Shown: positions 24,702 to 35,898 of the stretch, one piece after another
Position numbering within the stretch: position 1 is the first letter of the stretch
Layout of the letters: every line of letters starts with the position of its first letter
Assembly (NCBI GenBank): GCA_030998225.1
Contig: JAPYXD010000723.1
Location: forward strand, 24,755,501 to 24,819,500
Length of the DNA: 64,000 nucleotides
From: Diplolepis rosae
Taxonomy: Eukaryota > Arthropoda > Insecta > Hymenoptera > Diplolepididae
Reading direction: 5' to 3'
Program-made: the position numbers and the translations under genes
The notes under the pieces: model-generated
Databases searched by the model: none
What the model was told of the DNA's origin: nothing
What the model saw: only the letters and a program-made list of their open reading frames with translations

Positions 24702-26020
24702 CACTGTGAGAAAAATCTGTACTATATTTAGTATACATGTAATGGAAGCATGAATGCACAACATGAAATTAAATTTAGTTTACCGGCGTATACTAAATTT
24801 AGTATATGCGTGTACTAAATTTATTATACGCGTATATGAAATTTAGTATATGCGTATACTGAATTTAGTATACATGTATATGAAATTAAGTATACGTGTA
24901 CATGAAATTTAGTACACACATATAGTAATTTTACTGATGGGTATACTAATTTTAATCTATGTGTATTAATGCTAGAGAACCAGTAAAACTCAAAGTATAA
25001 GGAAAATAATTAATATAAATTAAAATTTGTATTTAATTGTTTTCCTTATCGATTTGAAGTAAAATCTTTTTTTCTAAACTTTGTCCGAAAGGATATAAAT
25101 GTTACTATTAAAAATAAAATATATTGCGATTTGTAATGTTTTGTTTTACAATTATTATTCAATAGGGTATATTGTAAAATAAATACAGTTGAAGTACAGA
25201 GTATCACTTTATTAAGAATTATTAATAATTATCAAAGATAATGATCCTTTTAGCGCCCTTCACTCTTTTGTCGCCTGGAGACAGAGGGTTAATGTCAAAT
25301 ATGAACCTGAAGAAATAATTTCATTTTGTAAATATGTACTTGAAAGACACGTAAAAACTATATGTATATTGAATGAATCATCAAATAATTACCTTCGAAT
25401 GAACTCTAAAGATTTTGGCAATTCCGCAACGTATGAATATCCAAACACTTAGTACGATGCAAAAGCAACTTGAATTCCTTCCATAACATCTTGAACTCTA
25501 ATGAGAACGCGATCTAAAAAAATAGTAATAGCACTTTCAGCAGAAAATCAACTTTTTTTCGCGCGTTAATGTAACCTAAAATGTCTATCTACTTCTGGAA
25601 TTTTTATTTTTTTCACATTTCACTTATAAAGCTTCGAAATTCTGGGATACGTAAATTTACATTTGTAAACGAGTAAATAAATTAAACCTACCTTTTGAAA
25701 AGAAAAACGCAGATCCAAACAATCCGAACTTTTGTCGATCCAACAACGTGGTTAACCACAAATACATCAGCATGCAAGTCTGCATGTTGCATGATCCGCG
25801 TAACTCGAAACGCGCTCGCGCAGATGAATTTCCTATACAGATATATGAATTTTAGTATACAGAAACTACGAAATTCATATACGTAAAAGAAACTTAGTGT
25901 ACACTTAAAAAATTTAGTATACCCGAGTATACTAAAATTACCAAGTATAGTAAATTTAGTAATTATATAGGAAATTTAATATACCCCTGTATACTAAAAT
26001 TGCAAACATTTCTAACAGTG
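24702..26020. mobile_element. TA-flanked TIR element carrying spliced exons
   Basis: Ends are TA-CACTGTGAGAAA and TTTCTAACAGTG-TA, with TA at 24700-24701 and 26021-26022. Unit A supplies the empty site (GCGTAGTC). Beside each end lie arrays of diverged TATACTAAATTTAGTATA motifs, about 20-25 bp apart. The interior holds a three-exon gene piece on the minus strand. No transposase was recognised, so it is probably non-autonomous. Confidence 0.75.
25222..25785 (-). pseudogene. Three-exon gene fragment inside a TIR element, unrecognised
   Basis: On the minus strand, exon 1 (25785-25692 from an ATG) ends AAAAG before GTAGGT. Exon 2 (25513-25393) follows TTTTTTTAG and ends before GTAATT. Exon 3 (25306-25222) follows TTTCTTCAG and ends TAA, with AATAAA at 25213-25208. 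Phases agree (1 base then 2 bases carried over), giving one frame of about 100 codons: RQKFGLFGSAFFFSK in exon 1, DRVLIRVQDVMEGIQVAFAS in exon 2, ELPKSLEFIRR-FIFDINPLS across the second junction, and KRIIIFDNY at the end. One in-frame TAA in exon 2 breaks it. The true 5' end is unknown. It could be the 3' part of a captured host gene or of an element-specific gene. Confidence 0.6.
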
Positions 26021-27103
26021 TAGTCAAGGCGTAGGTGAGGCATAGTCGAGGCGTAGCCGAGACGTAGCTAAGGCAAAGCCGAGACAAAGTCGAGACAAAG
26101 CCGAGACGAATCCGAGGCGCGATCAGTCCTGCGAGCATTGTCGCGAGTGTCGCAATGTCCCGAATTGTGTGCATTGGCACATATTCTATTTTATGTGACT
26201 GTGGTGCGGATACGAGTTTTTATGCGTACATGGGAATCTAATCTAGTACTTATTGTAGTTGTTTGCTGCGCTATTCGTTCGAAGCGGGCGCAAATTGGCG
26301 ACTAGTCCCGGCCATTTTGATTTTATCGGTCTTGTGTAGTAGTCAGTGCTAACGCTGTAGGAAGAAGAAGTGAGAAGAAGAAGAATAAGAAATAGATTGC
26401 GTTCCGCTGTAAGACTATAATGCACATGCGCAGTTCAATTTCTACATTGTATTCCTCTGTTACGGAATATACAACATTGCTTTACTCTCAGCTGTAACGG
26501 AAAAACGAGTTTCCGCGGCTGAGGCACATAAAGATTATTTTTCATGAAAAAAATTTGAAACACAAAAAAATAATATTATTAATAAATTTTATTTTTGCCC
26601 AAACTTATTTTCTTATCGCTTCGAGCCAAATTTTTCAAAATGATGCGATTCTAATAAATCGTGATTAATTTTTTTAGGAAAAAGATTCTCTACAACTTGA
26701 CCGTTTCCAATTTTTTAAAATCAATTCTTTAATGGCTGAAATTATAAAAAAAACAATTTTTCAAAATAAAATTTTAATAAACAAATTGCTGTATTTGATA
26801 ATAATTAATTCAATTTCAAAAATAGGAAACGGTCAAGTTATAGAGAATCTTTTTCCTAAAAAAATGAACCGTGATTTATTAGAATCGCATCATTTTTAAA
26901 AATTTGGCTCGAAGCGATGAGAAAATAAGTTTGGGCAAAAATAAAATTTATTAATAACATTATTTTTTTGTGTTTCAAATTTTTTTCATAAAGAATAATG
27001 TTTTCTCTTTCAAATTGGCCCTTCAATAATAATATTGCTATTCTTGAAAGCAAAATTATCTATTTTTGCCTGAGGTCTAGTTTTCGTGATCGTACTACCT
27101 TAA

Positions 27104-27757
27104 GAGTTTTTTTTTCCAACTACATTACTCCGAGTCATTATCTCCAGATGCTATTTTTCTCTGTGTTACATATTATTTCTAATATAAACAGTTACAAAAA
27201 TGTAACGGACTTTGAAAGAGTTTTATTTTTATTTACTAAAATGTGAACTTTTCACTAAAAAATTTACTTGTAAGGGAAATATTTCTGATAAATATATTTC
27301 GAATATAATTTTTAACACATCATAACCTACATATATCTTACAGGTCTGCCTCAGCCCCCTGAATCTTTCCACCAAATGCATAAGAAAAAAATTACGTGAA
27401 AGTTGACTGCCGCCGGTGGCGGCGCTGATCGTTCATAGGCCCTAGATTCAAAAAAATGAATGGTAAAAAGCATAAATATTTAATTTTCTCCTAATAAAAA
27501 CTATTTTATCGCATTTTCTTATACATGACAATAATATAATAAAATCTTCATATTTTTTACAAAAATTTATTCTTTTCGAAAAGGTTAAGAAATTCACTTT
27601 AGGCAAAAATCTAATTTCCAAATTCTGGCGGGAATCGCATTATTTGTATCATGTTCTTTATTTTATAATTGTTTGGAGTTAATTTGAATATGAATACTAA
27701 CAATTAACATCGTTATTAAAAAATTACAATAAATATAATATAGTATATACACCATAT
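27104..27757. other. AT-rich sequence, nothing firm
   Basis: About 650 bp. A short GC-richer patch at 27400-27450 (GCCGCCGGTGGCGGCG) is unassigned. Confidence 0.45.
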
Positions 27758-28253
27758 AATTAAAAATTTCAAGAATTCGAAAGTAATCGAATCCTCAAAA
27801 TGACAAAAACACAAACAAATTTGGACCAAAATCACAAGTAGAAAAAAACTTTGAGAAAACAAACAAAAAAGGAGGAAAGAAAAAAGAAGGCAACCTTCCA
27901 AAACCCCTTCCTTCTTTTTCTTTCTTTCGTTCTTTTTTGTCTCTACTCCCACCACCATTTGCATAAATAAAATTTAAACAGGAAACTACCATTTTCCCAT
28001 GGAGGGTGATAGGAGACGCAACAGTTGTTGACATTCTTTTTTTTTTAGTGTTGCAGCTTTTAAGAGGGTGCTGGAAGAGCACCGAAAGGTCGGAAAGAAG
28101 GGAGGGGTTTTGGAAGGTTGCCTTATTTTTTCTTTCCTCCTTTTTTGTTTGTTTTCTCAAAGTTTTTTTCTACTAGTGATTTTGGTTCAAATTTGATTGT
28201 GTTTTTGTTATTTTGAGAATTCGATTACTTTCGAATTCTTGAAATTTTTAATT
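27758..28253. repeat. Inverted-repeat (foldback) element, about 500 bp
   Basis: Arms 27758-27910 and about 28105-28253 are near-perfect inverse copies (AATTAAAAATTTCAAGAATT mirrored at the right end; CTTTGAGAAAACAAACAAAA mirrored near 28145). The spacer is about 190 bp. ORFs on the minus strand here are polypurine artefacts. Target duplication was not resolved. Confidence 0.8.
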
Positions 28254-28355
28254 GTGATTTTGTTTGGACGTTGAGAGGAAATCATGTTCGCAATGGTGCG
28301 AGTTCGATTTCAGGTTTAAATACACTATATATTACTACTGTAATTAAATGAAACT

Positions 28356-29424
28356 TTTTACATTCTCATCATGGATGAGAAGGTATTGGTTTTGTGTGAA
28401 AAATGACTTTCGAAATTTTCATCAAATCTTTACATTTTGAGACCCCCTGAGTCAGAAAAAAGGATTTTTACGAAAGTGTCTGTCTGTCTGTCTGTCTATA
28501 GTAGGTCGTGTGCGGCATAACTCTCGATAGAATCATCAGATTTAATTGAGCTTTGGCACACTTTATCGGAGCCGAAAAAGTAAGGACAAGTTCGTTAACC
28601 AGCCACATCCAATCAAAATTGAGTGGCTGAGCACTACTTTTGTGGTTTTGAAAATAATTTTTGAAAAAATCAAAAATTTTAATACTGGTTTTAGATAGTG
28701 CTCATAAATCTCTAAAAATTATCCTGAAACAATATTATTTTCTACATAAATTTCTATAAATTTGAATTGTAACATTTTTTCATAAGATGCATATTTTTCT
28801 TGTTAATTGAAAAAAAAAAATATTGAAAATCCAAAATTCAGTTTTTTAACAATAATATGTAAAATACGAAAAAAACGTAAGAATACAAAGTTGTTCGTTT
28901 CAAAAAGATCTACAAATTTTGTCTGCCGCAGTTTCTGATAAAACAAATATTTTTCGTTTCAATTCCAAAAAATACGATTAAAGATAAAAAATTCCATTTT
29001 TTAGACAAAATATGTGAGATACAAAAAAAACGTTTAGATAAAAAAATTTTTGCCTAAAATAAATAAAGTCTACGACTGTTTTTTATTTTTGAGAGATTTG
29101 GAAGAAAATAAATTATTTTAATCATGTAATTTATTAAAAAGTTACTGAAATGTATACAGAAAATCGAGTGCGAAGCGCGAGCGCCATGATGAGAATGTGT
29201 TCCTTAAGGCTGATAGAGCCTTAAGTAAATTGAATTTCCTGTTTCACTTAAACTGAAAAAGAAATTTTAGTGAATTTGAGAAAATGAGTAATTTACATCA
29301 TCTTTAATATTATAAAATTGGTTTGAACTTCAGTATAAAATTATAATAAATAAACTTGAATGTATGTGAGCTTGCGAGCGAAGCGCGCGATGAGAATGTG
29401 CCTGCGAAGCGGGCAGATTTTTTA
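28356..29424 (+). repeat. Dispersed family D, complete reference copy
   Basis: The cleanest uninterrupted copy, about 1.07 kb. In order: the fixed edge TTTTTACATTCTCATCATGG with an 8-bp hairpin, a TCTG microsatellite, a conserved block around CTCGATAGAATCATCAG, degenerate ~150-bp units each carrying a variant of AATATGTGAGATACGAAAAA, the motif CATGATGAGAATGTGTTCCT with hairpin CTTAAGGCTGATAGAGCCTT, and a GC-rich edge ending CTGCGAAGCGGGCAGATTTT. It is non-coding. Confidence 0.9.
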
Positions 29425-30256
29425 AAATATAAACATTTCAAAACTACTGTTCGGAATTTGAAATGATAATTTGTTAATATTTTACTATGATTTAATTATA
29501 ATAATATAATTATTAATTAATTAAATATATTAATAATATATTATCATTATATATTATAGTTCAAAGCAGTGAAATAGTTGAGGTCTCTCATAAGTGCTCT
29601 GAAAAAATTTCTTTATCTACAAATATACTTTACTTATTTTTCTATTTATGTACTTATAAGATATTTAATCAATTTCTTGTCATTTATTAATTTTTTTATT
29701 TATCTGCGTTGTATTATTTTATTTTGAAATTCATGCTGTATCGTAAAATTATGAATTTAAGTTTTTAATTTATATTACTTCAGGAATTCTATGTAATTCA
29801 GTAAAACTATAAGCATTAAAAAGTAAGGAATCTAAATTAACGGAAAATCTGAACTTATATTCTTTTTTAAAGTCCAAAACTTTATTCTAATATCAAAATT
29901 GTTAGAGATCAGAAATTTTTTTCCACTTCAACACAATCCAATTTTAACAAGCTCACATTAACTTCAATTCAGAATTTTTAAAAATATTCTATCTCTTTTT
30001 TATTTCAGTCACTTTTATTTATCTATTTTTTAACTTCTATCATACAAAATGTTTGCAACTGAATTTATTTGCGATAAGTATTTGAGAGACATTTATTGCG
30101 GTGCAAAAGAAATTCATTGCACAGGTAGAAACAATTAATTAATATTGAGACATTAATCTTTATAATATTATGTAGTTAATTATTAATATCTCTATCAAAT
30201 AAAATGTTTTGTTTTAAACTAATTAAGAAAATAAACAATATGTTCGACGTACTTAC
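29425..30256. other. AT-rich sequence, nothing firm
   Basis: About 830 bp. A plus-strand mini-ORF at 30050 (MFATEFICDKYLRDIYCG) precedes a GT but has no support. Confidence 0.4.
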
Positions 30257-30344
30257 TCTTCTCAAAACTTTTACACCATTTTACAACTTTATCGGAGCAA
30301 GACTTATATCCGGATTTACACCCAAAACTGACACGTTTCACCAT
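30257..30344 (-). CDS. Possible first exon, weakly THAP-like
   Basis: On the minus strand ATG 30344 starts MVKRVSFGCKSGYKSCSDKV and continues VKWCKSFEK to a consensus donor (AAGA before GTAAGT at 30256), in 29 codons plus one base. GCKSGYKS resembles the start of a THAP zinc finger, a DNA-binding domain found in P-element transposases and host proteins. The expected first cysteine is not in place and no second exon was found. It may be a degenerate exon or chance. Confidence 0.3.
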
Positions 30345-32281
30345 TTTTTGCACCAATTTTTTTAGACATTTGTTTCTAGACTCGCGGAATTCATCTCAGT
30401 ACCGTTCAAGAATTCGAAAATTTGAAAATTTACAGGATAAAGCTTAAAAAACTACATTTTATAATTTGATTTTCGTGTAAGTCGGCCCAATGAACAGTCA
30501 GCGCCACCATGGCAGCCAGTTACAATTCATGTCATTTTCAACTCAGAGATGCAGGGGCTGGTCTGACTTTTATTGTTTTAAACTTAAAACTAAGACTTGC
30601 AAATATAAACTTTTATCTGAAGCTTTTAAAACTTTTATCTACTTCTTCTTCAATTCTTTTAATTCTCTTACGTCCTATATGTATTATAAAATTAACGTTG
30701 TTTAAATAATTAGTATAATTCAGTTCAATTATGAAATTTATGCAAATTATTAAAGTTTTTGATACGCGGATTCTTCATTTTTCGTTGTAAGTAATAATTT
30801 TTAATTGCTTTTAATGTAGAGAACACGAACGAAACATTCTATATCTTCTAAAAGACATGAAGTGATGTCATATTACAAGAGATAACCGCCTACAATAGGA
30901 CAAGCACACGTATTGAAATAATAAAATTTGGTCCTAAATACTTTTAAAATGTGTGCGTATTTCTCCTATAGTAAAACGATCATCTTGACATGTGATGTCA
31001 CTTCTTGTCCTAGAGGGTTTAAAGAGCTATTGATAAGAGGGTCTATAGAGGGTTTGATTTTTATTAAATTAAGCCCTCTTTCAAACCTCGAATCGTCAAA
31101 AATGGATATATTTGCCACTTTGTAGGGTTGAAAGAGGACCTAATTTATTAGAAATTAAATTCTCTGCAGACCCCTCTAAGACCTAGATAGTCCTCCAATT
31201 TAGAGGTCTAATAAAAGGCTAAAATTTTGACTCGGGATGTCACCCTATAAGCAAACTTTCCGCCTGCGCCCCTATATACATATACATATACCCACTCCAC
31301 CGCTATCTCCGTGTGATTTTGAACAGCAAGGAAGGTACATATTAACGTATATTAATGAACGCCACTGTATACAAACGTAGTACATTCATATCCAGTCAGT
31401 GCATGTTTAGTACAACGTGTATCTAAATATCAGTAGAAACGCAGTTTCCAATTATAACAACACTGACAGTCTGATGCAAATTTTGGAAAATATAATAAAA
31501 TATAATCATGGAGTTAATCCTACTAATGCAAAGTTGGCGGAAATAACTAGATAGAATGACACAGATTCCAGTTTAAGATGATCGTGAACAGAAATTCAGT
31601 CCTAATGACAATTCAAAGTTGTTAAAGACAAATAATCAGCCTTTAATTAAAATCTTTTTTAAATTCTGATGATAATCGGAAAGTTTAAAAATTGTTGTAT
31701 ATGACCAATGAAAGATATACGAGATCCTTAATTAAAAAGAGCTAAAATTTTATTGGGTTCTGTGTATCTCTTATCGTGCATTTTGAAACGTTAAATTAAA
31801 CATGAATTGAACCAGAGCCAAATTATGATCTCATTTTTTTGTTCAAAATTTTTTTTTTTTCAAGATTGTTTTCCACACTTCAGAATCAATATTTTTTGAT
31901 TGGACAGTTTGCATCTTATTTTCGAAAATTCAAAGTATATTTCGTATTTTTTTCAATTCAATTAATACAATACTCTAGTTGTAATCAACGTTCAAAGTGC
32001 CTTGGGTGGAGAACACCTCGTGTGTCTTTTATGATCGATCACAGATGTGTGCCCGTCAAGGGTCAATTAAAAACATTTGTTTTGAAAGTCGTAAGATAAA
32101 TTGTTTTCACGAATAATATATATTTATTTAATACACTAATAGTAACCAAAGAAGTCCTTGTTATTTCAATCAGAATTTTCAACGTCAGAGCCTTATCGAA
32201 CAATGCAAAATAGTTGATTCCTTGCATATGGGTGAAAGAAATTGTTTTAGTGTACGCAGGGATACAGAACTATATTTTTAC
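30345..32281. other. AT-rich sequence, nothing firm
   Basis: Nearly 2 kb. At 30485-30580 a GC-richer patch (CAGCGCCACCATGGCAGCCA) may be the upstream region of the minus-strand exon. At 31005-31215 several blocks of TCTAGAGGGTTT/AGAGGTCT-type sequence suggest an old repeat with no clear ends. Confidence 0.4.
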
Positions 32282-32285
32282 TTAA

Positions 32286-33073
32286 GGGGGGCGCCCTATC
32301 CAGCATTTTCAAAAAATCGATTTTTTTTTTTCATTAATCGATTGGGTCATGTCTTGAAAGTATATACTCAAAATATTATGACTCAACTCTGAATATTGTG
32401 ACACCCACAGTTCGGGCGCGCTGTGGCCGCTGTGGGTGCGATTTGGCGCGCGATGCACAGCAAATGTTTCTCGCTCTTTTTATGCTTGTTAGACCCTTCT
32501 AATTACCCTTATTTAAACTTTAAATCGATTTTTCTCAAAACTACGTTTTCCAAATTGCGGTACACGATTGTGAAAAAACTACTAAACCGATTTTCGATTT
32601 CTAAAAAGTTTTTTGTAAATTATTAAATGAACGAGCGCATGAATGTCTGAAATTATAAAAAAAAAGTTTTTTTATACACTTTTTAGCCACATTTAGCAGC
32701 CAAAAATGACGAAAAAAAGCACTTTTTTTCAAGAAGTGATTTCAATATTTTGAAATAAATTTTTTTGGAGTTGCTGACATTCATGCACTCGCGGGAAGCC
32801 TGCTGAATAATAAAAAAATTGGGTTGCATGTTTCAGATGAAAACTTTGGCTTCCACGATGTACCGCGAAAAATCCGTCCGCCGCGACACATCACACGCGA
32901 TCATCAATAAGTCCGCCATTTTTTTATTTTAGTTCTTGAAAAAATTCTTTTTTTGTAGTTAAAACATGTCTTTAAATATATGCAAAATATTATTGGTGTG
33001 TGTTTTTATTTTCCGAGTGAAAAAAAATCCCAAAAAATGACCACTTTTTGACGTACTGGATAGGGCGCCCCCC
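32286..33073. mobile_element. TTAA-flanked TIR element, 788 bp
   Basis: The left end GGGGGGCGCCCTATCCAG and its inverse CTGGATAGGGCGCCCCCC are perfect and are bounded by TTAA at 32282-32285 and 33074-33077. TTAA duplication is the signature of piggyBac-type transposition. There is no transposase; the interior is AT-rich with a GC-rich patch near 32415-32455. The G-run ends resemble those of the element at 42492. Confidence 0.85.
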
Positions 33074-33334
33074 TTAAATGTATCATTTAACAATTTATAA
33101 TCTTAACCATTTCTTTAACTTTCAGATTGACTTTAAAGGCAAACTAGGCTTATGACCTGCAGCTCAAAAAAATTATTACTCAATGCTTTTAATTTTCTTT
33201 TTCTAATTAAATGGTAAATATTATTTTATTTCCTTTAGATGCATGGTAAATAAACAAGTGGTGCAAATAAATAATTTGAGTCGACTTTAATTATTCTTCG
33301 CGTCATAATTTAGTTTTCCTGTTTTTAGGTAGTA

Positions 33335-35066
33335 TACACGGTGACCCATTTTAATCTATAATCCCAAATATCTTCTAAAATACTTTATCTACGAAAAAAT
33401 GGTTCGGACAAAGATTGACCAGGACCGAGGGGGACATTTGACTGTACCATCAATTTTGACCTTGAGGTCAATTTTCAAGGTCAAATGGAGGTAAGACCCT
33501 TTTCTTAAATGAAAACCCCTATTTTTGACTGCGAATTTGAAAAGAGCGGGAAATTTCACGTCAAAAATGACCTGTAGAAAAACGGCTTTTGTGACTTTGG
33601 AAAGGTAAAAAATTAAGGTCAAATATCTGAGAAACGACCAGATGCCCTTTTTCTGAATTGTCTTGGTTTTTCGGGATAAACAAACGTTCAAGATGCATCA
33701 CGAAAGTCGATGAAATGTTAAGGTGTACATCACCTTGACCATCATGACATTCAGGTCAATTTTCAAGGTGACTTGAAGGTCACAATCATTTCGGATAAGA
33801 TATAAAAACTGTGACTATGTAGTTACAAAAGTGACAATCTTGACAATGTCACTTCTCTGTGACTAGTTACAAAAAAAGACACTTTGTCGTTACTTTTAAC
33901 GTTACCCAGAAACAATGACGTGGACGTAGTAAGTTTTGTTTCCTTTGGGGTGCTTTCTTGTCGTGAGTTCCCCCTGTCTCTCACGTTCCGGGTGGTTGAT
34001 TAACGTGAGTCCCCTTGTCTCTCACAATTGCTACCAGTGTTACAATCAGCCACTGAGTAACTGTTCGAAGTGCTCTCTATTGGCTTGAAGACACAAAAGT
34101 AGAAGTCTTTCAAAACCGTCCACAGTTTTCTGCAAAGTTTCTCAAGATATGGCTGCGCAAGCTCTCCGAATCCTTTCCTTTCTTTTTGTGGGTCGCTGAG
34201 CAAAAACTACATTTTTAATATAACCCCATAAATATTTATGAAAATATGCGACTGCGCAGACATTAATTACATTAATTCAAATAAAATAAAATTAATCCAG
34301 AAATATCTTAAAATCAAATAAACTTTTCTATGACCTTATAGCAATGCACAAATTTGTTTGATTCAAATAATTTTTTTTGCAAACAAGTGAAATACAAAAC
34401 TTCACTATCTAAAAGTTTTTGCTCAACGACTCACAACAAGAAAAGATCTGATGGAAAAGATTCGAAGAGCTTGCGCAGCCATCTCTCGAGAATCTTTGCT
34501 GAATAGTGTGGATGGTTTTGAAAGACGTCCACGTTTGTGTCTTCAAGCCAATAGAGAGCACTTCGAACAGTTACTCAGTGGCTGATTGTAACACTGGTAG
34601 CAATTGTGAGAGGCAAGGGAACTCACGTTAATCAACCACCCGGAACGTGAGAGGCAGGGGGAACTCACGACAAGAAAGCACCCCAAAGGAAACAGAACTT
34701 ACTACGTCCACGTCGTTGTTTGTGGGTAACGCTAAAAGATGGTTATGTACACCTTAACATTTCATCAACTTTCGTGATGCATCTTGAACGTTTGTTTATC
34801 CCGAAAAACCAAGATAATTCAGAAAAAGGGCATCTGGTCGTTTCTCAGACATTTGACCTTAATTTTTTACCTTTCCAAGGTCACAAAAAAATTTAAGAAA
34901 AGGGTCTTACCTCCATTTGACCATGAAAATTGACCTCAAGGTCAAAATTGATGGTACAGTCAAATGCCCCCCTCGGTCCTGGTCAACCTTTGTCCGAACC
35001 ATTTTTTCGTAGATAAAATATTTTAGAAGATATTTGGGATTATAGATTAAAATGGGTCACCGTGTA
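33335..35066. mobile_element. 1.7-kb near-palindromic foldback built from a transposon end
   Basis: The ends TACACGGTGACCCATTTTAA and its inverse are flanked by TA. Inverse identity continues inward: CATCACGAAAGTCGATGAAA is matched near 34765, and CAATTGCTACCAGTGTTACA is matched near 34600. Each arm is about 700 bp around a loop of about 200-300 bp near 34205-34410. A small asymmetric segment near 33740-33900 exists only in the left arm. The right arm carries a transposase C-terminus, so the palindrome probably arose by head-to-head joining of two 3' ends of a Tc1/mariner-type element. Confidence 0.8.
34445..34585 (+). pseudogene. Transposase C-terminal remnant (Tc1/mariner superfamily)
   Basis: The frame from 34445 reads DLMEKIRRACAAISRESLLN, then VDGFERRPRLCLQANREHFE and QLLSG to TGA 34583-34585. 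This resembles the C-terminal tail of one group of Tc1/mariner-type transposases. All catalytic residues are missing. The mirrored sequence in the left arm (about 34040-34195, minus) is more decayed, with stops and shifts. Confidence 0.6.
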
Positions 35067-35206
35067 TATTGACAATTTTTGAAGTTGCATAAAAATTGTC
35101 TTTTTTTAAAGATATTTGTAATCTTGGACAAAGGATTTGATTTAGGTATTTTTTCATGAAATTTAAAAATCTTTTGATTATACAATTCTTTTTAAACGTT
35201 CGGGCA

Positions 35207-35333
35207 GTACCTTGGATGTAGCATAGAGGAGTATAAGGAGACATATCAAAGCCATTGGTCACGTCAGGGTTTTCCGGAATAATTCGTGGAGTCGGGAAAT
35301 AGAATAATTTTGCTGAATTGAACTCCAGCGCCA
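35207..35333 (+). repeat. Left arm of an inverted repeat around a candidate small gene
   Basis: GAGGAGTATAAGGAGACATA through CGTGGAGTCGGGAAATAGAA and CAGCGCC is matched in reverse complement at 36331-36450, with two diverged patches. The pair encloses about 1 kb that holds the gene model at 35741-35934. It may be a transposon boundary or a segmental inversion. Confidence 0.7.
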
Positions 35334-35500
35334 CTGTGGCTGCACGGCGCATTAATAGCAATTAATAACAAACGTTCGCGTGACAGAGTGAGGTTATGAA
35401 TTTCTTGTATTACTGAATAGAATAAGATAAAGAGGATAACAATTAAATAAGAAAGAAAAGAAAGAAATAGTGAGTGTAAAAAATCGAAAAATAAAATAAA
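35334..35500 (+). other. Putative 5' UTR exon of the small gene
   Basis: Non-coding sequence between the left repeat arm and a consensus donor, GTAAGT at 35501. The start of transcription was not identified. It is inferred only because an acceptor and an ORF follow. Confidence 0.3.
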
Positions 35501-35742
35501 GTAAGTAGCTGCCTTTAAAATTTATATATGTTTGGTTATAAATGCGGTCGATAGTTATGTAAAATGCGTTTGATTCAAAAAGTTCTTTTTGTTTTCAATT
35601 TTTAATATTATTTTTAAATTCAATTTGTTAAAACATACATAAAATGCATGTTCTTACAATAGATTTTAAGATTATATTTTTTAGATTCAGTGGATTATAA
35701 AAATTAATGTTAAATTTATTTGTATGCTTTTAATTTGCAGAT

Positions 35743-35898
35743 ATGAGTACGAAATTGGAAAAACGTAAGAGCAGTAAATGCATAAAGTATCAGATATTTA
35801 AAAGCTTTCAAGAATCACTGCATGAAATCCACACGCAGATGCAGATATTGCATTCTGCCAAATTTGAAGCTTCTCTTCCTGTCAAAGAAATATTTTAA
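35743..35898 (+). CDS. Candidate small two-exon gene, 51 residues, unrecognised
   Basis: A plausible intron (GTAAGTAG at 35501 to TTTTAATTTGCAG at 35740) is followed three bases later by ATG and an ORF of 51 codons to TAA 35896-35898, with AATAAA at 35929-35934. The protein is basic at the N-terminus (MSTKLEKRKSSKCIKYQIF), then SFQESLHEIHTQMQILHSAK, and ends SLPVKEIF. It has no signal peptide or membrane segment. I do not recognise a family. Together the acceptor, ORF, stop and polyadenylation signal are the best host-gene-like arrangement in the window. The surrounding inverted repeat means it could be cargo of a mobile element. Confidence 0.4.
   Translation: MSTKLEKRKSSKCIKYQIFKSFQESLHEIHTQMQILHSAKFEASLPVKEIF

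Larger units (their letters stand above)
24622..26530. mobile_element. 620-bp element, unit B (tandem), interrupted
   Basis: The same sequence as unit A restarts at AGTATATTATGTGCCTAGGC directly after unit A, is interrupted at 24702-26020, and resumes with the minisatellite (GCGTAGCCGAGACG) to end GCGGCTGAGGCACATAA. It is therefore a head-to-tail dimer. The opposite flank resumes the host foldback. Confidence 0.65.
23909..27099. mobile_element. TTAA-flanked foldback element, copy 1, interrupted
   Basis: The left end GGTAGTACGATCACGAAAAT and its exact inverse on the right are flanked by TTAA at 23905-23908 and 27100-27103. The inverted arms are about 300 bp, so the uninterrupted element is nearly palindromic (about 660 bp). 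It has no ORF. TTAA duplications point to piggyBac-type mobilisation. The left arm is cut at about 24002 by a tandem pair of another element. A second, diverged copy is at 45646-46274. Confidence 0.85.

Noticed and set aside
27795..28160. 121-residue lysine-rich minus ORF
   Set aside because: Polypurine arms of the inverted repeat read as protein; both arms give similar peptides.
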